From: Ignavibacteriaceae bacterium
Lineage (GTDB): Bacteria; Bacteroidota; Ignavibacteria; Ignavibacteriales; Ignavibacteriaceae
NCBI GenBank assembly: GCA_023229425.1
Contig: JALNZG010000002.1
Location: 310,001 to 374,000 of the forward strand
Length of the DNA: 64,000 bases
Direction of reading: 5' to 3'
Positions 26,883 through 36,189 of this stretch are shown in pieces; position 1 is the stretch's first letter; every line of letters begins with the position of its first letter. A model generated the notes under the pieces. It did no database searches, was not told the DNA's origin, and was given only the letters and a program-made list of their open reading frames with translations. A program made the position numbers and the translations under genes.

Positions 26883-28321
26883 AAGCACCAATGAAAAAGA
26901 TATTCATCACCGTACTTCTTTTCTTCTTTTTCTTCGGGCAGATGCTCGCACAAGATAAAGTTAAAGCCGCTGAAACGGCTATAAAGAAAAAAGATTATGC
27001 AACAGCAATGCAAATTGCTAAAGAGTTTCTTGATATAGACTCTGCTTTAACCGCACTACGTATCTTAATTAATGTTGAATCCAACAACATAGTTAGTAAA
27101 GAGCTGTTCGAAATGATTGGCGATTCGTATTCAAAACAAAAAGTTGTTGAAAATGCGTTATTGTATTATGATAAAGCCGAAGCTTTAGACTCGCTTGATA
27201 AAAACATCAAATTTAAAACGGCTGAACTTTTATATAAAGAAAAACGCTATACCGATGCGGTGAATAAATATCTTATTATTCTTTCGATTGACTCTACAAA
27301 TACAAAGGCGTTATACAACACGGCAAATATTTTTTATTTAGCAAAAATGTATCCGGACGCCGCCCTCTTTTTTGATAAATATCTCATTTACGAACAACTG
27401 AATGGCTCATATTTAAAAGCTGCTAAAAGCAATTTGGAATCAAAAAATTATCAAAAAGCGTACGATTACGCAAATCTTGCTTCAGAAAAAGATAAAAGCG
27501 AAAAAGAAGTAGTGAAAATTATGGCTGTGGCAGCTGCCTGGCTGGGAAAGTATGATGAATCTTTAAGTTATTACGCAAAAATTGAAGACTCAACACTTTC
27601 CAAGAACGACATTAGAGACCTTGTAAACGCTGGAAGAAACTGTAAAGCAACCAAAAAAGATTCTCTTGCTTTAATTTATTTCGGAAAGGTTTTAATCATA
27701 GACAGCACTTATAAAGATGTTTACTGGGATATTGCAATTCTTAATTATACATTAGCCAACTATGATACCGCAATACAATTTTTCGATAAATTTTTAGCTG
27801 AAAAACCAAATTTTGAACCCGCCATAAGATTTAAAGCTTTTGCATATTTACAAAAAAAAGATTACAACAAAACCAGGGAATTTCTTTTAGAAGCTATTGC
27901 ATTAAACGACACGCTTGTTGATTCATACTTCTGGCTTGCACAATCTTATAAAGCGGTCGATTCGCTTGGAAGATCAGCGGAAGTAATGGAAAAAATGATT
28001 ACGATCATCGAAGGAAAAGAAAATCTTTATAGAGATAAACTTTTGGATGCTTACGGATTTTTAGGTCAAACTGCGTATGAAAAAAAGAATTACGGAAAGG
28101 CCATCCCATATTTTATCAAAGCCTTAAGTTATAAGTCAGATAATTTACCATTTACACTAATGTTAGCAAATTGTTATAGCATTTTAAAAGATACGGAAAA
28201 CGCCAAAAAATATTACTATAAGGTTTTAAGTTTAGCATCTGATAGATCGCAGGAGTACGAAAACGCCTATAAAAGTTTAAGAGCTATGGGAGAATTACCT
28301 GCAAAGCCCCCACGCAAATAG
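26879..28321 (+). CDS. Tetratricopeptide-repeat periplasmic protein
   Basis: The 480-residue protein has a signal peptide (hydrophobic to about residue 23, ending MLAQ) and about ten TPR-type helical repeats (for example YAKIEDSTLSKN, YDTAIQFFDKFLAEKP, YGKAIPYFIKALSY). It probably mediates protein interactions in the periplasm. It overlaps the previous gene by ATGA, so it belongs to the exbB-tonB transcription unit. Confidence 0.85.
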   Translation: MKAPMKKIFITVLLFFFFFGQMLAQDKVKAAETAIKKKDYATAMQIAKEFLDIDSALTALRILINVESNNIVSKELFEMIGDSYSKQKVVENALLYYDKAEALDSLDKNIKFKTAELLYKEKRYTDAVNKYLIILSIDSTNTKALYNTANIFYLAKMYPDAALFFDKYLIYEQLNGSYLKAAKSNLESKNYQKAYDYANLASEKDKSEKEVVKIMAVAAAWLGKYDESLSYYAKIEDSTLSKNDIRDLVNAGRNCKATKKDSLALIYFGKVLIIDSTYKDVYWDIAILNYTLANYDTAIQFFDKFLAEKPNFEPAIRFKAFAYLQKKDYNKTREFLLEAIALNDTLVDSYFWLAQSYKAVDSLGRSAEVMEKMITIIEGKENLYRDKLLDAYGFLGQTAYEKKNYGKAIPYFIKALSYKSDNLPFTLMLANCYSILKDTENAKKYYYKVLSLASDRSQEYENAYKSLRAMGELPAKPPRK

Positions 28322-28433
28322 ATTTAAAAAAGAGTTGCTGTCTAGTTTGTTTGTTGGGGAAATATTATTTTTAGTTCCGGGTATGAAAAAAGTAAATTAA
28401 TAAATGATTTAACAAAAAATATTAGGGCAAAAG

Positions 28434-29453
28434 ATGATACATCAAAAATTGTTTAAATGGTTTCCGGTTCTCTTGTTAGTTTTGTTTGTTTCTTGCGGAA
28501 AGAAAGAACCGCAAAAAATAAATTTTGAATTTCAAGGATATGAAAATCCAACCCTCCGATATCATATTGAATACCCAAAAGGCTGGACACTCACTACCGA
28601 CCCCGGAAAAGTAAGACTACTTTCTTCGCAAGACGCGTATGATAAATTTGTTGACCCAACTTCAAAAGGATCCATTGGAGCGTTGGTAATAATTTCAACG
28701 TCAAAAGATTCGCTTGCCGGCGATCTACAAAAATTTTATGAAGCGACTCTGGCTTTTGATAAAGACAGGGAATCAATTGAAAAATATGAAGAAGTTACCG
28801 ATACAAAAGTGGGTGACAAACCCGCCAAACGACTCTACTACCGGCTGAAATACGATAAATCAACAATTAAAAAAGTTGAAAAATATTTAGTTACCACCGA
28901 CACGCTTGATTATATAATTGAATTTATAAGCTTTAACGAAATGTTTGAAAGCTATAAACCGGCTGTTGAAAAATTAGTTTCAACATTCGGATTTCCTAAA
29001 AAATTAGAAAAAGGGGCAGAAGACCCAGGAAACAAACCTTCGGGAGTGTTCTCTACATATAACAACCCGCTTTACAGTATTGAATATCCCGACAACTTTA
29101 ATATTAAAGCGGCAAAAAAAGGTGAAACCGGATCAATAGCCACATTTAGCGGTTATCGTTTAGACTGTACTTTTGTTGTTGATGTTTTTCCGTCGCAAAG
29201 TTTGAGTGTTGAAAAAGTTTTTGACCAAAATAAAGAAAAATACACAGGCGCCGGCGGACAAAAAGAAACGACAATAAATGGTTTGAAGTCTATCTATCTC
29301 AATTATTCTGTAGCTTCAAACATCGGAAGCCGTGCTTATTTTGTTGTAAAAGGGGATAAGGTTTATCGTTTAACTTTAAATTGGTTTAGACCGCAAGAAG
29401 CAGATTACCTCTCTGCTTTTGAAAAGATGGCCGCTTCCTTAAAAGTAAAATAG
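28434..29453 (+). CDS. Lipoprotein with two PsbP-like repeats
   Basis: The 339-residue protein has a lipoprotein signal ending LFVSCG. Two related domains follow, each starting with a similar phrase: LRYHIEYPKGWTL at about residue 41 and LYSIEYPDNFNI at about residue 210. Both resemble PsbP/Mog1-fold modules that begin with Y.I.YP..W. The function is unknown. It ends the exbB cluster after a 112-base gap and is followed by a likely terminator. Confidence 0.7.
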   Translation: MIHQKLFKWFPVLLLVLFVSCGKKEPQKINFEFQGYENPTLRYHIEYPKGWTLTTDPGKVRLLSSQDAYDKFVDPTSKGSIGALVIISTSKDSLAGDLQKFYEATLAFDKDRESIEKYEEVTDTKVGDKPAKRLYYRLKYDKSTIKKVEKYLVTTDTLDYIIEFISFNEMFESYKPAVEKLVSTFGFPKKLEKGAEDPGNKPSGVFSTYNNPLYSIEYPDNFNIKAAKKGETGSIATFSGYRLDCTFVVDVFPSQSLSVEKVFDQNKEKYTGAGGQKETTINGLKSIYLNYSVASNIGSRAYFVVKGDKVYRLTLNWFRPQEADYLSAFEKMAASLKVK

Positions 29454-29463
29454 GTTTTTTAAT

Positions 29464-29524
29464 AAGGCTGACAAAGATTTTTCTTGTCTTTTACAGGAGA
29501 AGTTAAATTGCCAGCCTTTTTTAT
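29464..29524 (+). terminator. Possible terminator after the TonB cluster
   Basis: AAGGCTG (29464-29470) pairs with CAGCCTT (29512-29518), followed by T-rich sequence. The 41-base loop holds its own small hairpin (ACAAAGA with TCTTGT). Confidence 0.4.
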
Positions 29525-29557
29525 TTTTAAACTTGCGCAAAAAACCACTTCGAGCGG

Positions 29558-29914
29558 TTACAAAGATTCAAGACAGTTCTCTAAAGCTTTCGCAGTAATG
29601 CGATGATGGCTGTCCGACCATTTAACTTTTTTCTCTTTTGTCAGCCAAATTGCTTGAGGGGATTCGTGTTTTATGGAAAAATCTTTTGCAATTTGATCGC
29701 TTATTTCTCTTGCCGAAATTACATCAACAACCACACATCGTAATTTTGATTCTCGATCAACTCCGTTAAACCAAAGTTCAAATATTTTTTGCACAACAAA
29801 ACTTATTGTACAGCGCGAGCTGATTTTTAAGAGAAGAATGTCGGACTCGTTTTCCCGGGTTTTTAGAAATGTATTGTATTCATCAAGTGTGTTTAACTTC
29901 AGAAGTTCTTTCAT
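29558..29914 (-). CDS. YtxJ-like monothiol bacilliredoxin
   Basis: The 118-residue thioredoxin-fold protein matches the YtxJ/BrxC pattern. A single active-site Cys lies in SSRCTIS (family: TCPIS), followed by VVVDVISAREISDQIAKDF, then KHESPQAIWL, which is highly characteristic, and a C-terminal SHHRITAKAL. YtxJ proteins remove bacillithiol from proteins, so its presence suggests a bacillithiol-type redox buffer. It is 12 bases downstream of the CDF transporter and probably co-transcribed. Confidence 0.75.
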   Translation of the reverse strand: MKELLKLNTLDEYNTFLKTRENESDILLLKISSRCTISFVVQKIFELWFNGVDRESKLRCVVVDVISAREISDQIAKDFSIKHESPQAIWLTKEKKVKWSDSHHRITAKALENCLESL

Positions 29915-29926
29915 CTAAATCCGTTC

Positions 29927-30787
29927 TTAGTTGTGATCTAATGGTTCCATATGTATGTGTACGATAGAGTTTTTTACTTTAGCTTGAACTTCTTCTTCAA
30001 TATCGCTGGCAATTTTATGTGCATCCTGCAGAAGCGTTTCGCCGTGAAGATGAATATTCATTTCAATAAAAATATCGGGACCCGAGTTTCTAATTTTTAT
30101 AGAGTGTACATCGTGGACAATTTTCATATCATCAATTATTTTTTTTACTTTCTCATTAATCCCTTGCGGCGCCGCATCGAGCAGAACGTTTATGGCTCTT
30201 TTCCCGAGCCGGTAGCTTACAACAACAACAACTAAAGCAACAATAATAGACGAAATAGAATCCGCCGCACGAAAATTTATGGTATAGGCAATTAATCCTA
30301 CAAGAACGACACCTGAACTTAAAATGTCGGATGAAAAGTGAAGCGCATCAGCTTCAAGAGCCTGGCTGTTGAATTTTTTTGCCGCTTTTGATAAAGCACG
30401 CGAGCGGGTAAAATCAATTACAATAGAAGTAATAATTACAAAGAAACTCCAAAAGGTTACTTCAATTTCTAACTGTCCGGTTCTTAAGCGATGCACAGCT
30501 TCATAGACAATCCAGCCGCAGGTAATTAGTAATAAAAGCGTTTCGATAAGCGCAGAAAGATTTTCAATTTTACCGTGACCGTAATGATGGTTGTAATCAG
30601 CAGGGATGTCGGAATAGCGAACCGCAACAAGCGTCATTCCTGCGGCAAGTAAATCAAAAAATGAATGCACCCCTTCAGAAATAATTCCCAAAGAACCGGT
30701 GGTAAAACCGACAATCAATTTAAAGGATGTTAAAAATATTGCAGCCAGGAAAGACTTTAATGCAACACTGGATTTTTCATTTACCAT
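29927..30787 (-). CDS. Cation diffusion facilitator family transporter
   Basis: The 286-residue protein has about six membrane helices, the CDF signature around SEGVHSFFDLLAAG, a His-containing loop YNHHYGHGKIENLSALIET and the second metal-site segment ADALHFSSDILSS. A C-terminal cytoplasmic domain follows from about 205 (VHDVHSIKIRNSGPDIFIEMNIHL). CDF proteins exchange divalent cations for protons; the specific metal is not clear from the sequence. It is upstream of the bacilliredoxin gene. Confidence 0.88.
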   Translation of the reverse strand: MVNEKSSVALKSFLAAIFLTSFKLIVGFTTGSLGIISEGVHSFFDLLAAGMTLVAVRYSDIPADYNHHYGHGKIENLSALIETLLLLITCGWIVYEAVHRLRTGQLEIEVTFWSFFVIITSIVIDFTRSRALSKAAKKFNSQALEADALHFSSDILSSGVVLVGLIAYTINFRAADSISSIIVALVVVVVSYRLGKRAINVLLDAAPQGINEKVKKIIDDMKIVHDVHSIKIRNSGPDIFIEMNIHLHGETLLQDAHKIASDIEEEVQAKVKNSIVHIHMEPLDHN

Positions 30788-31005
30788 AAAATATTTTTGT
30801 TATCAAAAGAGAATAAATAGCATATTCAAAACAATTTAAGTTTCTTTAGTTGTAAATATTGCACATTAATTTATAAAAGAGAAACTAAAATTCTTCTTAA
30901 AAAAGCGGCTATGAAAGGAAAGGGTGAACGAAGTTATTACACTCCTTCGTAAATTACAAATAAGGAATTTTGAACTCCTTTGGTTAAACAAAAAAGAAGA
31001 CCGTT

Positions 31006-33780
31006 ATGAAAAATGAAAAAGCAATTTTAACAGACAGTGAAAAAGATCAACCTTTAAAACAGGATATAAAAGAATTAGGAACGCTTCTCGGCAATGTTAT
31101 TATTGCTCAGGAAGATAGAGAGCTTTTTAATGTTGTAGAACGTCTTCGCACATTGACCAAAGAACTTCGATTGGACGCTTCGCCGAAAGCCCGCCTTAGG
31201 ATAAAAAGGATTATCAATTCCCTTTCCGTTGAACGCGCCCATAAAGTTGTGCGCGCATTTTCCGTCTATTTTATTTTGATCAACGCCGCTTACGAAGTGC
31301 ACAGAATTCGCAGACAACGGGCACACGTCTTTCAGAATGACGCCCCTCAAAAAGGTTCGCTTGCCGAAGCGATGTTGTTTTTAAAAACAGAGAACCTTAC
31401 CAAACTTCAAGTTGAAGAAATACTTCGCTCAATTGATATAGTTCCCGTTTTTACCGCGCATCCTACGGAAGCCACAAGGCAAACCATTTTAAGAAAAATT
31501 TTAACGATAAGTCAGCTTCTTATCAGAAAAGAAACGGCAAACACAACTCCGCACGAACTTTCGGAAATACATACTCAGTTACAAACTGAAATTACTTTGC
31601 TTTGGCAGTCAAATGAAATTCGTTTTCATAAAGTTACGGTGAAAGATGAAATACAACGCGGATTGTTTTTCTTCGAACAGGTTCTTTATAACGGAATATC
31701 AAAATTTTATAACACGCTGAATGATGAGATAAACAAAGCGTTTGCTCTCACAAAAATTTCAGGATCAATCATTAATTTTGGATCATGGATGGGAGGCGAC
31801 CGGGACGGGCATCCTTTTGTTACCGCAGAGGTTTCAAAAGAAACGGTAAAAAAACATCAAAAGACTTTGCTGAAACTTTATACGCATGATCTTGATTTGT
31901 TGTATGATTCGCTTAGCACATCGCTTCATCAAGTGGGTGCAAGCAGTGGATTAAAATCTTCGGTTGAAAACGAACGCCCGTTACTCGGTCTAAAAGAAAG
32001 CGGCAACGTCTTACGCGATCCTTCGGAGATATACAGGACGAAACTCCTTTTCATTTTTACAAAACTTCAAAACACCATTGATAAAAAAAGCGTTTTCTAT
32101 GAAAATGCTAACGAATACATTGCCGACTTACAATTGATCTATGATAGTTTAAAAGAAAACAAAGGTGAATTGATTGCCGAGTTAAGAATTCTTCCGCTGA
32201 TTTACAAAGCGAAAACTTTCAAATTCCATTTGCTTACGCTTGATATCAGACAAAACGCTTCCTTGCTGCGGCGGGCGATAAATGATATTCTAGAATATGC
32301 AGAAGTTCAACAAAAACTTTCTTCTCTTGCCGAAGAAGAAAAAATTAAAATTCTCACCGAACAGTTTTTAATAACTCGTCCGTTAATAAAATCGGAAGAA
32401 GTTTTTAAGCCGGAAACAAAGCAAGTGCTTCAAGAGTTTGGGCTTTTAAAATGGGCGCAGGATAATGTTTCTAAAGAAGCTTGCAACGATTACATCATCA
32501 GCACCAACTCGTTTGTAAGCGATGTGTTAACGGCATTACTGTTGGCAAAAGAAGCCGGACTAATTGAAGTTCACCACGGAAAAATTATTTCCTCGAATGT
32601 TGATCTGCTGCCACTCTTTGAAACGATTGAAGATTTACAAAAAGCCGATGAACAGATGGAAGTTTTGTTTAAGAACGATGCATACAAACTTCAATTGCGA
32701 AAAAGAAATTTTGTGCAGAAAATAATGATCGGCTACTCCGACAGTAATAAAGACGGTGGAATTATAACATCAAACTTTGAGTTGTACAAAGCGCAAATAA
32801 GGTTGAAAAAATTATGTAAAGCACAGAATGTCGAATTGATTCTCTTTCACGGAAGAGGCGGAAGCACTTCACGCGGCGGCGGTCCGCTGAATCAATCTAT
32901 TTTGGCGCAGCCGCAAGGAACAATTGACGGAAAAATTAAGATCACCGAGCAGGGAGAAATGATCTCATCAAAATATTTAATTCCGGAAATTGCGGAACGG
33001 AGTTTAGAGTTGATGGCTTCGGCGGTAATTCTTGCAACGGCGAAGACTCGATTCAACCAAAAGGAAGACGCGTTTTATAAATATGAAGATCGGTTTGAAC
33101 ACATTTCTAATTTTGCATTTGAACATTACCGCGGACTGATCACGAATCCAAATTTTTATAACTATTTCAGAACGGCAACGCCAATTGATATTATTGAACA
33201 GATCGAGATCGGTTCGCGTCCTCCCTCACGAAAAAAAGGAAGCAACATCCGAAATCTCCGCGCCATTCCCTGGGTTTTTGCTTGGACGCAAAACCGCCAA
33301 ACCATAACCGGCTGGTACGGCTTTGGTTTTGCCGTTACAAAAGCCGTGGAAGAAAAATTGATCTCGTGGAAACAACTGCGGCAAATGTTTGGCGAGTGGG
33401 ATTTCTTTAAAGTGCTTGTGGAAAATATTGAAATGGTTCTGCTAAAAACGGACTTTGCTATTGCCCGTGAATATCTTACGCTTTGTTCAAACGATAAAAG
33501 TGCGGTGGAAATTTTTAATCTCATTAAAAATGAATACGAAAGAACGTGCGACACAGTTTTAAAAATAACCGGTGAAAAATCGCTGTTGGATGAAAACAAA
33601 TCACTTCAACGTTCTATCTTATTAAGAAATCCTTACATCGATCCGATAAGTTTTATACAGGTTGCTTTCATAAAAAAGTACAGGAAGAAAAATATTTCTT
33701 CATCAGAAAAAGAAAAATTGCTGGCGCTGCTTCGCTCAACGGTAAACGGTATTTCGGCGGGGATTAGGAATACAGGGTGA
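31006..33780 (+). CDS. ppc: Phosphoenolpyruvate carboxylase
   Basis: The 924-residue enzyme carboxylates PEP to oxaloacetate, replenishing the TCA cycle. Catalytic signatures are VFTAHPTEATRQT (about residue 150), GSWMGGDRDGHP, GYSDSNKDGG and the mobile loop FHGRGGSTSRGGGP. It ends in the usual NTG. Full length for the bacterial type. It stands alone. Confidence 0.96.
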   Translation: MKNEKAILTDSEKDQPLKQDIKELGTLLGNVIIAQEDRELFNVVERLRTLTKELRLDASPKARLRIKRIINSLSVERAHKVVRAFSVYFILINAAYEVHRIRRQRAHVFQNDAPQKGSLAEAMLFLKTENLTKLQVEEILRSIDIVPVFTAHPTEATRQTILRKILTISQLLIRKETANTTPHELSEIHTQLQTEITLLWQSNEIRFHKVTVKDEIQRGLFFFEQVLYNGISKFYNTLNDEINKAFALTKISGSIINFGSWMGGDRDGHPFVTAEVSKETVKKHQKTLLKLYTHDLDLLYDSLSTSLHQVGASSGLKSSVENERPLLGLKESGNVLRDPSEIYRTKLLFIFTKLQNTIDKKSVFYENANEYIADLQLIYDSLKENKGELIAELRILPLIYKAKTFKFHLLTLDIRQNASLLRRAINDILEYAEVQQKLSSLAEEEKIKILTEQFLITRPLIKSEEVFKPETKQVLQEFGLLKWAQDNVSKEACNDYIISTNSFVSDVLTALLLAKEAGLIEVHHGKIISSNVDLLPLFETIEDLQKADEQMEVLFKNDAYKLQLRKRNFVQKIMIGYSDSNKDGGIITSNFELYKAQIRLKKLCKAQNVELILFHGRGGSTSRGGGPLNQSILAQPQGTIDGKIKITEQGEMISSKYLIPEIAERSLELMASAVILATAKTRFNQKEDAFYKYEDRFEHISNFAFEHYRGLITNPNFYNYFRTATPIDIIEQIEIGSRPPSRKKGSNIRNLRAIPWVFAWTQNRQTITGWYGFGFAVTKAVEEKLISWKQLRQMFGEWDFFKVLVENIEMVLLKTDFAIAREYLTLCSNDKSAVEIFNLIKNEYERTCDTVLKITGEKSLLDENKSLQRSILLRNPYIDPISFIQVAFIKKYRKKNISSSEKEKLLALLRSTVNGISAGIRNTG

Positions 33781-33797
33781 TTGATTGAGATTTTAAA

Positions 33798-33832
33798 AAC
33801 CTCGTTGGTTTAGATTTTGAAAAAACGCGGTT
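33798..33832. repeat. Imperfect hairpin at the left flank of the restriction cassette
   Basis: AACCTCGTTGGTTT (33798-33811) pairs imperfectly with AAAAAACGCGGTT (33820-33832). It shares its AAAACCTC start with the stronger hairpin at 37635-37671 on the other side of the cassette. It may serve as the ppc terminator. Confidence 0.35.
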
Positions 33833-33865
33833 AATCATCTATATAAAAGAGGAGCAAATAAATAA

Positions 33866-33937
33866 ATGAGCAAAAACTCATTCTACGGATCAGAAATTAT
33901 TCATCAAATTATTAAAAGAAACTGTAACTTTGGGTGA
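33866..33937 (+). CDS. Small open frame upstream of the restriction cassette, possible gene remnant
   Basis: A 23-codon frame starts at ATG 33866 after GAGGAG about 11 bases upstream. In the neighbouring frame the sequence continues as KLLKETVTLGELI to a stop near 33944. This looks like the two ends of a small frameshifted gene. No family is recognised. Confidence 0.25.
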   Translation: MSKNSFYGSEIIHQIIKRNCNFG

Positions 33938-33967
33938 ACTTATTTAAATAAAATCAGAAAAATATAA

Positions 33968-35806
33968 ATGCGATATTACGGAGCAAAAACAAAGTTATTG
34001 CCTTTCATTGAACAAGCAGTTAAGAAGACAGGTGTTAATGGAACATCAAACTTTGTTGACTTGTTTGCAGGAACTTCTGCTGTCGGTAGACACTTCAAAA
34101 AACTTGGATATACAGTTATTTCAAATGACACTTTAGAGTTTTCATACGCTATTGCTAAGACCTATATTGAAACCAACAAAGAACCAACATTTAAGAAACT
34201 TAAATCGTATCTTAAACTAAAAGATGACAATAAAATTCTTTTTGAGTACTTAAACAAAATAAAAGAAAGCAAACAAGGTTTTATTTTTGAAAACTATTCG
34301 CCCAATGGGGGCAGAAAATATTTCTCAGATGAAAATGCTTTGAAGATTGATACTTACAGATATTTATTTGAAGAATGGAAGAACATAGGAAAGATTACTG
34401 AACTCGAGTACTACTATTTGATTACTTCCTTGCTTAACGGTGTTAATTTAGTTAGTAATGTCTCGGGAACTTATGCGGCATATTTAAAAACTTGGGACAA
34501 AAGAGCGTTGAACACGCTTAAACTTGAGCAAATTGAAATAATTCCAAGTGAGAATAAAAACAAAGTATATAAGAGAGATGCAAATGAATTAATCAAGGAA
34601 ATCCACCCTGATATTTTATACCTTGATCCACCATATAACAACAGGCAATATGCTTCAAACTATTTTATTTTAGAATTAATTGCCGAAGGCTGGTTTGATA
34701 AGAAACCAACGATTTACGGCGAAACAGGTATGCGAGAATATGATCATCAAAAATCAAAATATTGCTCTAAGGCAGGGGCATTAAATGCACTTGAAGATTT
34801 GCTTTTAAATTCTTCAAAAGCGCAATACATAATTCTTAGTTACAACAATGAGGGCGTGATTCCGCAATCTGCAATTCATCAAGCTCTGTCAAGAATTGGA
34901 GCAGTTGAAACATTTACTGAAAATCACAAAAGATATAGAAGCATTAACCAAACTGTTAAGGATCCTCAACTAACATTAGAATTTCTTTTTGTTGTTCAAC
35001 CAAAAAAAATTGTGAACAAAGTCAACAATCTTTCAGGCAAAGAGTGGCTTCAAAACTCTTTCAGCATTTGGCGTGACTTAGGAAAGAATGAAGAAGAAAG
35101 AAAATTAAAACATCCTGCAATCTTCACAATAAAATTAGTTTCAAAGCTCATTGATACTTTTTGCAAACCGAGCGGAGGTTTAATTTTAGATTGTTTCGCA
35201 GGTTCAGGAACAACATTAATTGCAGGTCTCAAAAAAGAAAAAGATGTAATCGGTTTTGATTTAAGTTCCGAATACAAAAAACAATTTATAAAGAGAGCAA
35301 CGCAATCTTACAATATTAATTCTTATGGATTAGAAGATAAATATCTTATTGCCGACTCAAGACATCTTTCTAAAAAGATAGAACTTGAATCTGTTGACCT
35401 ATGCATTACTTCTCCTCCTTACTGGGATATTCTTAATCGTCAAAGAACAGCTGATCTTAAAGAGAGTAAAAACTACTCTGATAAATTAGAAGATTTAGGA
35501 AATATTGAAAGTTATGATACATTTATTGACTCTCTCAAATCCGTAATTGAAGAAGTTTCCAAGGTGGTAAAGCCAAAAGGATATTTTATCGTGAACGTTA
35601 TGGACTTGAGAAAGAAAGATAAATTTTTCCCACTACATATTGATATAGCAAGAATAGCACAAGAAACAGGGTTCTCTTTTGAGGACCTAATTATTTGGGA
35701 TAGGCAACAAGAGTATAATAATATGAGACCCTTGGGTTATCCTTTTAAATTCATTGTAAATAAAGTTCACGAATATCTTTTAATTTTTAGGAAACCACTA
35801 GTATGA
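33968..35806 (+). CDS. Fusion of two DNA methyltransferases (Dam/D12-like adenine MTase plus SPPY-type MTase)
   Basis: The protein has 612 residues. The N-terminal half is a D12-class N6-adenine methyltransferase: motif X YYGAKTKLLPFI, motif I DLFAGTSAVG (about 37-46) and catalytic DPPY at 220-223 in LDPPYNNRQY. The C-terminal half has motif I DCFAGSGTT at 408-416 and a separate catalytic TSPPYW at 481-486, typical of N4-cytosine or N6-adenine MTases. Motif I comes before SPPY, unlike the usual order in that family. Two MTases in one chain usually protect the two strands of an asymmetric recognition site, as in Type IIS systems. It overlaps the next gene by ATGA. Confidence 0.9.
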   Translation: MRYYGAKTKLLPFIEQAVKKTGVNGTSNFVDLFAGTSAVGRHFKKLGYTVISNDTLEFSYAIAKTYIETNKEPTFKKLKSYLKLKDDNKILFEYLNKIKESKQGFIFENYSPNGGRKYFSDENALKIDTYRYLFEEWKNIGKITELEYYYLITSLLNGVNLVSNVSGTYAAYLKTWDKRALNTLKLEQIEIIPSENKNKVYKRDANELIKEIHPDILYLDPPYNNRQYASNYFILELIAEGWFDKKPTIYGETGMREYDHQKSKYCSKAGALNALEDLLLNSSKAQYIILSYNNEGVIPQSAIHQALSRIGAVETFTENHKRYRSINQTVKDPQLTLEFLFVVQPKKIVNKVNNLSGKEWLQNSFSIWRDLGKNEEERKLKHPAIFTIKLVSKLIDTFCKPSGGLILDCFAGSGTTLIAGLKKEKDVIGFDLSSEYKKQFIKRATQSYNINSYGLEDKYLIADSRHLSKKIELESVDLCITSPPYWDILNRQRTADLKESKNYSDKLEDLGNIESYDTFIDSLKSVIEEVSKVVKPKGYFIVNVMDLRKKDKFFPLHIDIARIAQETGFSFEDLIIWDRQQEYNNMRPLGYPFKFIVNKVHEYLLIFRKPLV

Positions 35807-36189
35807 CAGCAGAACAATTTAATCAAGTAGTTGCATATTTGAGAGACCCCAATAGAAATGTTTTAATTGAAGTTGAGTTACCAAATACTGCAAAGCAAAG
35901 ATTTGAAACAACTTACACAGCTTTAACAAACAATTACCCTTTGCCTGCAAATTCGACCCAATCACCTTATTATGTATGGGGGGATGGTGCAAACAAATGG
36001 GGAATTGAGTCGCGTCTTTATTTTATTTCTGACGCTAATCTTCCAGCCTTCTTAGCTAACATTTGCGTAAACAATACTAGACACGATTATAGACAGTACG
36101 ATATGCGGATAAATAATAATGAATTTATTTACGACCTTTTTTCAAGAGGTTTTATTTTGGGTGATCAAATTCACGGAAGAATTCTATAA
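35803..36189 (+). CDS. Restriction-cassette protein of unknown family
   Basis: The 128-residue soluble protein has no signal peptide or membrane segment. It has a Trp/Tyr-rich centre (SPYYVWGDGANKWGIESRLYFI) and many Asn residues. No nuclease motif is evident. It overlaps the methyltransferase by four bases and the LAGLIDADG-like gene by one (TAATG), so it is translationally coupled to both. It may be a subunit of the restriction enzyme, a controller, or part of the recognition complex; the sequence does not decide. Confidence 0.7.
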   Translation: MTAEQFNQVVAYLRDPNRNVLIEVELPNTAKQRFETTYTALTNNYPLPANSTQSPYYVWGDGANKWGIESRLYFISDANLPAFLANICVNNTRHDYRQYDMRINNNEFIYDLFSRGFILGDQIHGRIL

